Made by a program: the position numbers and the translations under genes. A stretch of DNA of 64,000 nt. It comes from Strigamia acuminata (taxonomy: Eukaryota; Arthropoda; Chilopoda; Geophilomorpha; Linotaeniidae). Under the pieces are notes generated by a model. That model was given only the letters and a program-made list of their open reading frames with translations, was not told the DNA's origin and ran no database searches. Positions 29,501 to 39,268 of this stretch are shown piece by piece; the stretch's first letter is position 1, and every line of letters begins with the position of its first letter. Location of the stretch: contig OX442315.1 in assembly GCA_949358305.1 (NCBI GenBank), positions 13,666,427-13,730,426 of the forward strand, written 5' to 3'.

Positions 29501-29634
29501 GCTCGGGCTTTCGCCTTCGCGGATTGTTCGGGAACTGGGCCGCCCGACCTTAAGTTATAGTCGGAGGTCCGTTTTCCCTTTTCGAGCGTAGGTCGCTCGT
29601 TATCAGACGCGGATTGTTCATCTTGGTCTGACAT
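26515..29634 (-). CDS. gag: Gag polyprotein of retrotransposon 1
   Basis: 1,039 aa, large for a gypsy Gag. Residues 1-230 are charged and low complexity; about 230-420 form a glutamate/arginine/lysine-rich predicted coiled coil; 420-630 are basic and serine/proline-rich; about 640-830 match the retrotransposon gag core (RWQHYVQTRFDGSWKAGDRF, GSAREWYQGLKNPTWDDF); a single CCHC zinc knuckle CYSCGEYGHYSDKC lies near 990. It should assemble the particle and bind RNA. The last codons overlap pol and contain the slippery heptamer at 26545-26551. Long frames on the opposite strand are mirror effects of the charged repeats. Confidence 0.93.
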   Translation of the reverse strand: MSDQDEQSASDNERPTLEKGKRTSDYNLRSGGPVPEQSAKAKARANRRKAKAQKEEAAASLEALTEPEREPLSSDMPFVEDTDTEVLENQEEIRDITTGRVPILVAEERTKTPRQTTIIDRNPSPEKSHQSAPLNETPVRSTSRTPMASSASARPAPVSPEVAHLIHLSQQAARLKAVTDIPPGTSVWDSITILTKAICATQAPTPVARPAAETPVAQETPSDVGNFVPDPHKALHESREKAREESRQETINRQRRVSAERRELWNEEEERLQREKRTTERTEEMIQEIREEQEAKIRREWNNTVEGRHREAQDYEEQFRALLAQRKAEKLQKLREEAQRQHQKWEEQYHERMKAARARREKEQLLEDQEEWERYRWTDEYQAKKKAIIDEQKRWEAENWEKETEKFQREYEQDVSEKSKKKGPEADKEPTEGSKAETKKRKSQEDDQPDRKSRNRNPSKRSERSAAIDALLNKKNANKDRERPESEENRWYSFYGSSDEKEPPPSGGSKKSRDGEEVPPKGPRDRPQGDPSDPSDSSDDDDQSRPSSGPHRESRGSNQHHSDRPNASNRSSHSSRPSIPEGNFQDSAGRHYTMAELGRALLNSFRKEGIDLGHPGDEHNRAGERVKRKYGVRNEPAAEATGNIRWQHYVQTRFDGSWKAGDRFLDEVMRIKKATKATVADMLTHGLVELTTGSAREWYQGLKNPTWDDFLVRFDLRYGETPDEISNKLRGLRQAPGETLADYDARAKLLFARAPYEINPAGFTMIFYGGLSAHSQRILLDMRAPRTGDYRDVSNYLLTNTLEIEQRYYASLPPEEAEAHEKRLITSAERHKASEKLMRPSEYLSGIMSLTEASSGRTLTPKTGVTLPSNPIAAPKKAPTTTAMQVTSTDLATSAKAEEASPPAAVAEPTEESTDEEDLHEHLENLSTGCDEQGPYLHHAHRALAITQFRAHARAAKEKGAPGPKRRFPTAFVPKKPGFTPTGDKSNIKCYSCGEYGHYSDKCEKTAKITSETQTMMKMMAELNIALAKNCQAQASSKK
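26545..26551 (-). promoter_or_regulatory. -1 ribosomal frameshift site, gag to pol (element 1)
   Basis: A AAA AAC in the gag frame (GCA AAA AAC) sits a few codons before the gag stop, and the -1 frame from there is open into pol. The heptamer is the classic -1 slippery form and is identical at the same codon in element 2. I did not resolve a downstream pseudoknot. Confidence 0.85.
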
Positions 29635-29707
29635 TTCTTTGAGTAATTCTTCGATTTGGGTTATTATATTAAATGAGAGATCACAAGTTCAGTTGAGATT
29701 TATTTCT

Positions 29708-29727
29708 AAATCCCGGCCAGGCCCCCA
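29708..29727 (-). other. Primer binding site, tRNA-Pro type (element 1)
   Basis: TGGGGGCCTGGCCGGGATTT starts two bases inside the 5' LTR. It is close to the complement of the 3' end of eukaryotic tRNA-Pro (TGGGGGCTCGTCCGGGATTT from memory), differing at three positions. Confidence 0.7.
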
Positions 29728-29729
29728 CG

Positions 29730-30548
29730 TGTCGCGTCCTACCTGGTGATAGGTTTAATGAGCTAACGTGTGTTACTTTACCTGTGATTCTACTAAATAT
29801 GTAAATTACCCAAATGAATACTAAGTATATGTAAATGAACAAACAGGTTTATTCAATAGGCGTGAGCCTTAAAATACACTCAGTATAAAACTAGAGTCGA
29901 CTTGGTCAGAGTCGAACAAAGGATTTCTCAAGATGGCGTCGTCGGTTCCGCGTGGTCGGCGGAACAAAGGCGGCGTCTCGAGTTGTCGTAAATTCGTCAC
30001 GGATTCGTCGTTCACGGACGCGGTGGAATGCTCTTTCGAGTCTTCTATCCGTGCCTGTTGTCTAGGGGTTGGTTTTAGCGTCGCAAGGCTCCGTCCAGAA
30101 ACGAGGAGTTTCTTACAGGGCACTCGGACACTTTAGTGGTGGAATAACCGTGGGTCGGTTATTCGGTGTGAATTCACAAGGGTTATTTTCCTGCTTTCGC
30201 GGGAAATAAACACACAGTGTAAATTCGTGAGAGTTACAGTTGCACTGGAATCAGCGGTCCTCTATCAATCCTAACTTTTGGTGGAGTTGGCCTGACGGTG
30301 AGGTAGTTGCTGTGTTCTTGGTGTCGTTTGTGTAAGTTCTGCTTGTAGGGCGCGAAACTCTACCTGATATAGGCCAGGGTGAGGGGCCTGGCTCGGCCAA
30401 TGGGGGCCGGCCACGCGTCACCTCACCCCCTCGGGGCACGCGCTTCCCAGGGGGGGGAAGGCGGAGCCAACGCGAGGGAACTGACCTTTCCTAGTGACTC
30501 ATGCGGATGGCGTCCACTGGAGGGACGACCACCCGCGGGGTCACCACA
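29730..30548 (-). repeat. 5' LTR of retrotransposon 1
   Basis: 819 bp, almost identical to the 3' LTR. The outer end TGTGGTGACC at 30548 abuts the target duplication ACGT (30549-30552). Confidence 0.93.
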
Positions 30549-31574
30549 ACGTATTCAAACTGATCATGAAAATTTCCTACCTTGGTAATGGACGATGAAA
30601 ACAAACCTGATGACATTTTAAAGTTCATCAAGAAGCAAACCCAACGTGCTTTTTAAATTTTAAAAATTAATCTAAATTGTGGAAAGTGAAGCCTCCATGA
30701 TGCAGGAAAAAGACGTGATGGCTCCAACATATCTCCGTAGTCGTCGGATTTTTTTTTTCTGCATATGGGCAGACGAACCGTTTTCAGCGGGAGACGCTAA
30801 ACAATAAACTGTCACTTAATTTCGTCTCTATCAGCACAAGGCGAGGTGAACGGCAAGATGTTGCTATTCGAAAGCTGTGTTCGTTTTTCACGTTATTTAA
30901 TTCGGGTTTGATTTCAAAAAGGTTGATAGGTTTCATAAACATGGGATTTACATTTCTGCAAATTTTTCAGCAAGTTTGAATTCGTATTTCTAAATGATCC
31001 ATTTATTTTCTTACATATGTTCTTTTGATATTTTAGGCTTACTATAGGCCTAGTTCGAATTGTATTTTCTTCTGTGTGGCGACTGAGTATTTATTTGGCA
31101 AGAATATTATTTGATGCACCTTATGGAGCTTTTTGGTGGTTTTGGGTTGTTGGTTTGGGGTGGTTTTTCAAAGTTTGGTTTGAATTTTTCATTTGAAATT
31201 AAACTTGTCTTGTGGGTTTTCATGATTTGCCAATTTTCGTGATTGGTAATGGCATTTACCTTTTTTCATGACATGAAGTGTTCAGTTTGGGATATGATTT
31301 CTGAAGCCTGGTTTTTATTTTTAAAGTAATCAGTGGCTCATATCAGAGGATGGTCAAGGTTCTTGCTCTATTACTTGTAATCAATCTCAAAGGCTCTTGG
31401 TTGAACTTCTCTGGGACTGTAGAAAAATTTTCAGTCACTTTTTTCCGGATGACCCATGGAGTGGTTCTTTGTCTTTTCATCTTTGTTGGGGACGCCCCAA
31501 GGTATTTCTGAATTTAAAACAAATCAATTTGACGCCAAAACATTGCGTGCAGTCGTTCTAGGTAATTCTCTTTT
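30549..31574. other. Intergenic DNA, no supported gene
   Basis: A kilobase of AT-rich sequence follows the retrotransposon. I see no ORF of note, no cassette and no terminal repeats in it. Confidence 0.4.
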
Positions 31575-31589
31575 TTTATTCTTCTATAA

Positions 31590-31688
31590 GAAAAATGCCA
31601 CGTTTGCTGATTTATGATGTAAAGCATAAAAAACACTATTAGAAACCCATTGGGTTATTTTGACCAGTCTAGCTGTTCTAGTTTTAAA
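31590..31688. mobile_element. Decayed end of a piggyBac-like relative
   Basis: GTTTGCTGATTTATGATGTA, AACCCATTGGGTT and TTTTGACCAGTCTAGCTGTTCTAG match the right end of the TTAA element (about 16664-16800) with deletions and substitutions. Only this end is recognisable. Confidence 0.65.
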
Positions 31689-32122
31689 TAGGCTTGTGCG
31701 ATTAATTTTTGTCGCGAATGCGATTGCGATATTGGATTGTTGCGATTTTTTGCGATATATCGTGATATAATCGCAATAATCGCAATAATTCGCAATAATT
31801 CGCAATAATCGCAATATCGCAAGATAACGCAATTTATCGCAATTGATTGAATTTATTTACTGAAAAAAGTTTATTTAAAACCAAATTGAAGTAACAAATG
31901 TGAAAAGAAAAGAAAATTTAGCATTGTTGGTCCACCCACACTCCACCTATATGCGATTTTTGTTAAATCGCAATAATTTGCAATAATTCGCAATAATTTG
32001 CAATAATTTGCAATAATTCGCATGTGCGATATATCGCAAACAACAGCTAGTGAATTAAATAGCTGCGATATTCAACAAAAAAAAAATTGCATTGCGATTA
32101 ATTGCAAATTCGCACATGCCTA
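31689..32122. mobile_element. 434-bp hAT-type MITE
   Basis: The ends are TAGGCTTGTGCGA and, inverted, TAGGCATGTGCGA, flanked by a perfect 8-bp duplication GTTTTAAA (31681-31688 and 32123-32130). An 8-bp duplication and short TIRs are hAT features. The interior is built of iterated TCGCAATAAT motifs and has no coding capacity. It landed at the edge of the decayed piggyBac-like end. Confidence 0.85.
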
Positions 32123-32130
32123 GTTTTAAA

Positions 32131-32606
32131 CTAAAATATTCTTAAACTTTTAAGAAGCTTTCACTTTTTCAAAATGACTTTCTCCAGAGTTGCAAAAATC
32201 CTCGTAAGATTAACAAAAGCAAGTAAAATTTTTTGCTGTTGGAAAACAACAACATGGTGGAAAGTTGTGTTCGTTTCTTGTGCGTTCAGTTTTGTTAATA
32301 TCCAACTTTTTATTGTCTCTTATTTGAATTCTTTTATCTCTTTCTCTTGACTATTTCCACAATTTCTCCTGACTATGCTTGTGTTGGGTTGCCATAGAAT
32401 AGCTAGCATCTTTAGCAACTGCAATAAAGTTAAATTATTTCTTAATTTCAACTTCTTCATATTGTTTGTGATAATTTCAGCCAATGGCAGTGTTTTATGA
32501 AGTTAAAAAACTTCATGACTCCGATTAGGGACCTGTGTTTGTGCCAATTGTAAAATCTTTTAGCAGTAACTTGTTCTAATATTGCCTTTCTGATACAAAC
32601 CCCCAA
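32131..32606. other. Intergenic DNA, nothing recognised
   Basis: AT-rich sequence with no supported ORF, repeat boundary or array-unit homology that I can see. Confidence 0.35.
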
Positions 32607-32708
32607 TGCTGGACTGGCCGGGTGGGATACCCGGACTGGTGTAAATTTGTTCCTGTGGCCAGATCTATCCAGATTTCCGGGTACTAAATTTCTTTCCAGT
32701 CCATCACT
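32607..32708. mobile_element. Palindromic short MITE, third copy
   Basis: It begins TGCTGGACTGGCCGGGTGGG and ends CCAGTCCATCACTGG, with pairing inner parts. It is a shorter relative of the copies at 16134 and 16821. Confidence 0.55.
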
Positions 32709-32969
32709 GGAAAGAATATAGAAAGATACGACAAGAAACTAACAAGTTTTATTAAAACTTCAACAAATTTTTAGTGTTTGCTTGCTTGTCACTTTCTGCC
32801 TACAAATTTCCATTGCGATCTAGAAAATTTCTACAGTTTTGCTTTGCATCGTTTTATAAACTGTTTTAATTTGTCTGCTATTTTCTTTACCATCGCTTCA
32901 AAATTTCTTGTCTTTATATAGAATAAAATTAAAAATAGTAAGTGAAATTAATAATAAAATCAATAAAAG

Positions 32970-33190
32970 TTGGTGAGTTTAATTTTGAATCGAAAAATCG
33001 ATTCTTTCGATTTTCATCCGTTTCTCTGCTGGAAATGATGCGAAACCCGTCATATTTTTGAGAATCGGATTTTCGAAAAACCCATTCTCATAATCTACAT
33101 GTTGGGTGGATTCTTTGGATTTCAACCCGATTTTAACTTGTTTTTCTGGCGGCCATTTTGAAATCAAATAGATTGGCGGTGTAAGCACGT
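32970..33190. repeat. Dispersed repeat (8.8-kb family)
   Basis: TCGATTCTTTCGATTTTC, TTTCTCTG.TGGAAATGATG and TGGCGGCCATTTTGAAATC match 8770-8985 in the same orientation. Ends are not defined, so the type of element is open. Confidence 0.5.
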
Positions 33191-33269
33191 ACAAAAATGT
33201 AAATACATTTAAATTATTATTTATTTATTTAAGACCTGGGAATCGGCCAAATACCACCCGCATTTGTGA

Positions 33270-33690
33270 GATCGAACGCGGCGTAATAATTGTATGATCA
33301 CTAATGTTTTTTGTTGAATATTTGTGTTTTTTGTATTGAGATTAATGTGAATCTAATTTAATTTTAAATTATTGATAGTATTTTTTTCTTTATTATTTGA
33401 ATTAAAGATTGCTTACTTGTAATACTTTCTTTGAATATTAATTGGGGTCTAATATTAGGCCGAACAACGCTAAAGTAAAGTAAATAAGTTCATTAACAAA
33501 AGTAATTTTCAAGTCGGTACCGAAATACAGTCGAGCTGTGATATAGCGAATTTTACATCAAGATACATGTTGATATATAATTCACTAATTGTGATTAAAT
33601 GATGTTGTATTTGTTGTATCTATAAACATTATTTAATTATTAATCTATTTATTATATCATTTGATGCAGTGTTAATTCTATTCTATGTTT
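33270..33690 (+). pseudogene. 3' flank of a lost family gene
   Basis: From about 33279 the sequence follows the 3' UTR and downstream tail of genes B, C and D (TAATTGTATGA, TTTTTTGTTGAATATTTGTG, the ATTAAA signal at 33401-33406, then the shared tail), but no coding sequence precedes it. A further gene copy stood here and its body was deleted, or only this flank was duplicated. Confidence 0.7.
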
Positions 33691-34590
33691 TAAATTACAA
33701 AATGAGAAATACTTTATAAATTCCATCCACAGATGGTGCTGTATCATTCACATGACATTTCTGTTTTAGCTTTTCTTCACTTAAGTTCACTGGGTTCACT
33801 GGCGGTAGCTTGCCAGCTTCAAGTATGTAAGTGCCTTATGTTTTCAAACATTTAACTTAATAAATAAATAAATAATAAAATAGAAAAACAGGAGTGCTAT
33901 TGTTAATTTAATTTCTTTTACAGAGAGATAAGTTGCTTCTCTTTTATTGTCTACAATAGTGTTTTAGCCTTCGCATTCGTCGCCAAATTGAAAAGCAAAG
34001 GGCATTGCACCAGGAGCATGCGCAATGCAAATTTTGGATTCGGGAGAGGCAAATATTTCTCTATACACTATTCACGAATTCAAGCAACAATGGTAAGATC
34101 AAAATAAATAATAAATTTGTTTTTATTAATTCTGTTTATTCCATTTTAATCATTAATTTTACAATCCACTGATTAATTACATCTCCAGACTATATTGTCA
34201 CAAACGGCTCGCCATAGTTCTCCTCACGATGTCTCACGATGTGATTGGTTGAATTTATTTTATTCAGAAAATCAGTCCCGCACGCAACATGTGGACAACA
34301 TTTGAGCTCAACGTTTTACTGCCTTAGTGTGAACTATTCGTGAGTTAATATCGGCGCGGTAACGATATTTCGTGTAAATAATTTTTATTTCTTCTATTCC
34401 AAATTATATGTAATTGAACATTAACCCACATCTCATTCAAATCTCTTTCCATAGTGTAAAACCTCATTGGTTTCGATATACGACTCAACTTCGACATCGA
34501 TTTTGGTTTCAATTTCTCGGTAAGAACAAAAAAATCAAAATTTAATTTAATTTAACTGATTAATTATTTTTACATTTTAAAGAAACAAAA
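33691..34590 (+). promoter_or_regulatory. Upstream cassette and 5' leader of gene D
   Basis: The distal part (33700-33860) differs from genes A, B, C and F but matches 44485-44650 before gene E. Then come GCATGCGC at 34016-34023 with ATGCAAAT, an inverted CCAAT box at 34244-34248, a first UTR intron (GTAAAT at 34374 to CATAG at 34454) and a second (GTAAGA at 34520 to TTAAAG at 34582). ATG at 34591. Confidence 0.55.
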
Positions 34591-35585
34591 ATGGATAATT
34601 TCATCGTTTTGCTGGAGTGTGAGCTCATTCCGCGAGCAAACGACTCACTGCGCTCATTATTCCGCTCCCTATGGCAGAAATCGACCGGAAAACGCTGGAA
34701 AAACCAACCGGAAGACGGCAAACACTTTATTTCATCCAACTGGAAGTCAATTTGGACCAGCGCAACGTGCAGACAGAAGCGATTAATCGAATCGGGCAAC
34801 GTTAATCTATGGAATCTCAAGTTACTCAACATTGTACTGCAGAAAATGGAGTCGAATGACGACTATAAAACCAAAATTCGCAAACTATCCGACGCTCACG
34901 ACGCTCTGATGGGTAAAACTGCCATAACCCAAGCCCAATACAACGACATTAAAGCTGCCGTAGATGAATTGCCAACCACATTCGACGATCTCTCGGAAGA
35001 TGTTGAAAATGTGAATTTAAACGACGACGACGAAGCCATTTTGAATGCCTCGTTTGCCCGCGACTTCCAGCGCGCGGGGCAGCACTTTTTAGAGCAAAAG
35101 CAGTACACGAGCGCCATTAATTCGTACACGGAAGCCATCGTGCTGCCTAAACTCAAGAGGCGTGACCTGGCGGAGTTTTACGTCGATCGGTGCAAATTAT
35201 ATCTCGAAGACCCATTGAAATTGAGCGATTTTATGATATTAACGAGGGGATTTAGACAGAGATTAGCCCTGGAAGACGCAAAAAGAGCCGTGCAGCTATA
35301 CCCGAAGTGGATTAAAGGTTATTTAAGTATGGGAAGTGCGTATTACGCTTTGAATAAGCACGAGAAAGCGTTGAACTGCATTGGTTTAGCTGCTCAACTC
35401 GGCGAGTTGCCACCAGAAGTCGTTGAAATTCGAGAAAAATGCAGGGAAATTGCGGAAACCGAAGCGATTGGTCGTGAAAAACATGGTAAGAGCGACGAGC
35501 GGCTTTTCGTCAAGTTAATTCGAATGGGTTTGACGTTGGAAACGTTTCAGGAAATGGAGGAAGTGTTTAAGGATAGCTCCGATCC
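34591..35585 (+). pseudogene. Gene D, 5' part, split by a DNA transposon
   Basis: 331 codons of a normal family member: N-terminal helical region and TPR-like helices as in gene C, with FMILTRGFRQRLAL in the variable loop. The frame is interrupted at 35585 by the 5,190-bp transposon; translation would run on through 74 codons of its subterminal repeat to a stop at 35808. The rest of the gene resumes at 40786 in the matching phase. Apart from the insertion the gene shows no disabling change, giving about 1,130 codons in total. Confidence 0.9.
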
Positions 35586-35626
35586 GAGGGGGGCGACAAT
35601 CAGAATCTGCTTGTCAGAGATTCGAA

Positions 35627-35860
35627 TCTTTTTTGGGATTCGAAAGATTCGGATGGGATTCGGAAAGATTCGGATGGGATTCGGAAAGATTCGGAAAGAT
35701 TCGGGGGATTCGGAAAGATCCGGATGGGATTCGGAAAGATTCGGAAAGATTCGGGGGATTCGGATGGGATTCGGGGAGATTCGGAAGGGATTCGGCGGGA
35801 TTCGGTAGGATTCGGTGGGATTCGGATGGGATTCGGATGGGATTCAGAAAGATTCATATG
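35627..35860. repeat. Left subterminal GATTCGG array
   Basis: More than a dozen GATTCGGAAA or GGGATTCGG units lie just inside the left end; a shorter matching array (about 40645-40740) lies inside the right end in the same written orientation. Subterminal arrays often bind transposase. No stop codon falls in the gene D frame until 35806. Confidence 0.85.
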
Positions 35861-35988
35861 ATTTTTTCGGATTTTTTTCAAATAAATTTAGTAAAGTGGG
35901 AGATATTTTTTCATTTTATTTGAGACATTTAATAAAATGAACATTTATTTAGTTTTATTTGAGACTATTGAAATATTAAAATTTACAA

Positions 35989-38261
35989 TCAAAATTTTCC
36001 TTGTACACGTAATTGTCTATCTGATGACAAGAATCCTCTTTCATGGATAAGTCTAAGAGCTGTTGTTTTTCGAATTAAAACATTTTTTTGTTTGATCATA
36101 TACGGCACGTACAGACTTTCAATTGGAATATCATCAAATGAAAATGGTTCTTCTTGGTCAGCATATACAAAGCATGACAGTCCATTTATTTTCACTTTTT
36201 TTAATTTTCTAGTTAAATTATTTCGTGTCATAACTTCTAAATTTGCCTGTGTTTCCTCATCTTCATCTAATATCGGAGTTACTTTTTCATTTGGTTCAAT
36301 GTTGGTTTCGGATTCTTCCTCTTCATTTTGACTTAAATGGTCAGATCTGACAATGACATCCTTAACAAGTAAATTATCATTGAATATGTTGTTTGGATAT
36401 AAAAAGCCGATCCCCACACTGTGCAATAATAGCACAGCTTTTCGTTGTGCCTTAGAAATACCGTCTATGATTATTTCATTCTTTGTTGGACAGCTAACAT
36501 TTTGGAATGTCGAAGGCATTTCACCCATCTTAGATGAATATTTTTTTAATTTTGGCATCTTTAGAATGTTATTCGAATTGGCAGAAGCTCTGACAGCTAA
36601 TTCGGATTCAATTCGATAAATTTTTTTTATCAACTCACTGAGACTGAAATTAACAATTGTTGAATTCACAACAGAGTAACTTCTGGCAATACGAAAGAGT
36701 TGTTCACATTGTTGCGATCCAAGTAATTGTGGTAAAAATGGCAATGAATTTTCTCTGCAAGTTTCAATAACACGTATTAAACTGTGGCCATTTAATTCGA
36801 TGCACTGATACGCATTGGTAGTTATAAAACTGTCCAGTTGCTTGCAAGTGGTACAGTTTTTTAACCAGAATCTCCATCCTCGTAAGATGAAAATCGCAGT
36901 CCAAATTTTCTCTATTCGTTTGAGAGGAGACAAGTCGTCTGCTAAAAAACAATCCAACACAAATTTCATCACTTTTAGATACAATAATGTTCCTCTAAAT
37001 TCTTCTTTTTTTTCAATTAATTCAAGAACATTTTTGGACACCATTCGCTCGACAGCTGCATAGTTCATCTTGTCTCGGCAATCAAGATCAGAAAGTCTTA
37101 ATGGATGTGAATCCTTTGAATTATTTTCCACTATATGCTGTAAATGTGAAATGCATATAAAACGGTGTCCAATTGGTAAACGATTTTTCTTAAGCAAACG
37201 ACAACGTAGCTTTGCCCCAATGTGAATAGTGTCCTGAATGAGAGAAAACTTTATGTTTCCATTCATAATAAACCATTTGTTTTCAGTTGAAGAAATCCTG
37301 TTTGGATCCTCTTCTTTTTCTTGAAAGACTGTTTTTGGTTCACAAAACAGACCACTTGATAACTGCATACTCCTTAATAATTTCGGATCACCATCAGCGC
37401 TGAAACCTGCGATCACAATATCATTTGCATTGCACTCATCAAGTGTTGTTTTCCATCGGTTCAGAACATTAGTAGATGTGAATTTATTATCACTTCCAAA
37501 TAAACAAAAACAAATGGCTGGAACATTTGGACACATTGGTTGTGCCATAATAACGTATGCTTGATTAGCAAAATTATAATTTTTGAAGTAAGCTTTGACA
37601 TCTGGTATGGATGTGAATGGAAACGTATTAATTTCCGGCAATCCACTTGCTGATATCGGTGAGACAAATCCAACACATGCATTTTTATCGCCATCATAGT
37701 TGATTGATTGCACTAGGCGTGTTGCATCCTCACTTAACCAAACAGTGTTGTTAGTACAGTTGTACCTCTCCATATGTTGCTTCAAATAACCAATTCTTAG
37801 TTTTCCCTCTGTAATATCGTTTTGGAATTTTTTTAGGTATCTTTCAACCTGGCGACTGCTTGGTATACCGGAATTTAAATTCGCATATAAAATTGTGTAT
37901 TTCGATGGTCCAAGCCACATAAATAACAACATAGCAAATTCTTTTATCGAATCTGAGTCGTATTCATTTCGTTTTCGTTTGGTATTTGAGATAGCTGCAT
38001 CCCACATTAGCTGCAAAAAATTGCTGGGTTTAACCGTGGATTCAACAGTGTGTTCCAGGCTTGAGTGGTCTTCAGTAACTGCCGTACTTTGCTGCTGCAG
38101 CAAATGCGTTATAAAGTTGTTTAAATTTTTGTTTTCAATTAACAAGTGTCGAATTTCATCAAGAGGGTTGTAAAAATTGGTAATCTTTTGGCACATCGCA
38201 CTTGATTGTAACAATTCCTTTTTGCTTTTTTCTTTTCTGTAATAAGCTCTGGAGTACATTT
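35989..38261 (-). CDS. Transposase of the gene D transposon, exon 2
   Basis: This exon encodes about 757 residues and is joined in frame to exon 1 by a 64-bp intron (acceptor AAAATTGCAG before 38261). Numbered from the ATG at 38289: D188 in VWLSEDATRL, D299 in IAGFSADGDPKLL, and E529 in LLGSQQCEQLFRIARS are candidate catalytic acids of an RNase H-like DDE core; IQDTIHIGAKLRCRLL (351-366) is another striking motif. The order resembles P-element/THAP9-like transposases in outline, but this is motif-level inference. The frame is intact, so the element may be active or only recently silenced. Confidence 0.75.
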
Positions 38262-38325
38262 CTGCAATTTTATAAAAATTTGTTATCATTTGTAAAAGGC
38301 ATAAAACAATTTATTTATTCATTAC

Positions 38326-39268
38326 CTATTGGCGTGGTTGTTACAATATCTTGATTTGCACCCAACTCAAGATCTAATTGCATTTCATTCGTACATAAGC
38401 TTACATTGTCATTATTTTCTGTAACATAATTAAACTGGTCATTATCATTATCATCGTTGTGGGTTATTTCTTCCCCATTCTTCTCTCCTGTTGCACGGAA
38501 ATATAATGGCAAACTTTTTTGGGTCATGTTTCCAAATTTACACCTTTTAGCGCACTTTTCTAGATGTCTTGTTGCATTGAAAACAGTAAAGTGTTTATCT
38601 CTGATGTGCAATCGTATTTTCCCATTACACATCAAACACAACACCACAACTTCATAATGTTCAAATATATTGTCACTGCTTGATTCGCTGGAGGATACGG
38701 TAAATTTAAAATCTTTTTCGTGTTTTAAACTCTTTAGCGCTGGATCAGTCTGTTTTGCAAGCCATTTTCTCATTTTTAATTTCACATCAGTGTAAATTAT
38801 GGATTCATGAGTGTCGGTTTCTGACGTATTGGTGTTTGATGTGGTGCTTTTTTCAGTTCCATAGTTGCAAAACTTCTGACCACAAGAATCATTAGCTTTG
38901 TCTGACAGTCTCAGCCGCTTATGTGTTTTCACCACGGTTTTCTCGTTGTCATCGATTTTCCTTCGACAGATATCTTTAAATCGTGTTATTTCTTCATGTT
39001 GTCCAGGTGCAAAACGAAATTTCTCGGGCTTTTTATGGAATTTTCCATAAATCGCTTTCAGCTCTTTCTCATCTTCGTATAGATCAGCTGTATCCTGCAG
39101 ATATTTTTCAATCAATTCATTGCTTTCAATTTTTGAAATTCCAGTTAATGTGAAATATCCTGCAGCTTTCAAGCAGGCTTGGATCTGTGGCGAAATATCA
39201 TTCTCTGTTGCGAATTGCCAAACCGTTCCATCCGACATCCTTCCCACAGAAAAAGAAATCTGAAGCAA
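38326..39268 (-). CDS. Transposase of the gene D transposon, exon 1
   Basis: About 304 residues if the ATG at 39238 (MSDGTVWQF) is used, up to 10 more from 39268. The exon ends at a donor (ATAG before GTAATG) that joins exon 2 in frame; reading through meets a stop 12 bases later. A cysteine/histidine cluster (VVLCLMCNGKIRLH...TRHLEKC, about two thirds along) resembles a BED or related DNA-binding zinc finger. A further 5' exon ending near 39260 cannot be excluded. Confidence 0.7.

Larger units (their letters stand above)
17609..30548 (-). mobile_element. LTR retrotransposon 1 (Ty3/gypsy type, three genes)
   Basis: The 12,940-bp element is complete: two 819-bp LTRs with TG...CA ends, perfect 4-bp target duplication ACGT (17605-17608 and 30549-30552), tRNA-Pro-like primer site, gag, pol and a spliced third gene, then a polypurine tract. 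The LTRs differ at two positions I could see (near 17877/29998 and 18107/30228), so insertion is recent. Pol order (protease, reverse transcriptase, RNase H, integrase) and the GPY/F module place it in Ty3/gypsy. The clade is not assigned. It shares its whole plan with element 2 but differs clearly in LTR sequence, so the two are sister subfamilies. Confidence 0.95.

Noticed and set aside
27828-29591. Large frames opposite or overlapping gag in element 1
   Set aside because: Mirror frames of the charged, codon-biased coiled-coil region; no conserved counterpart reading in element 2 that would imply a gene.
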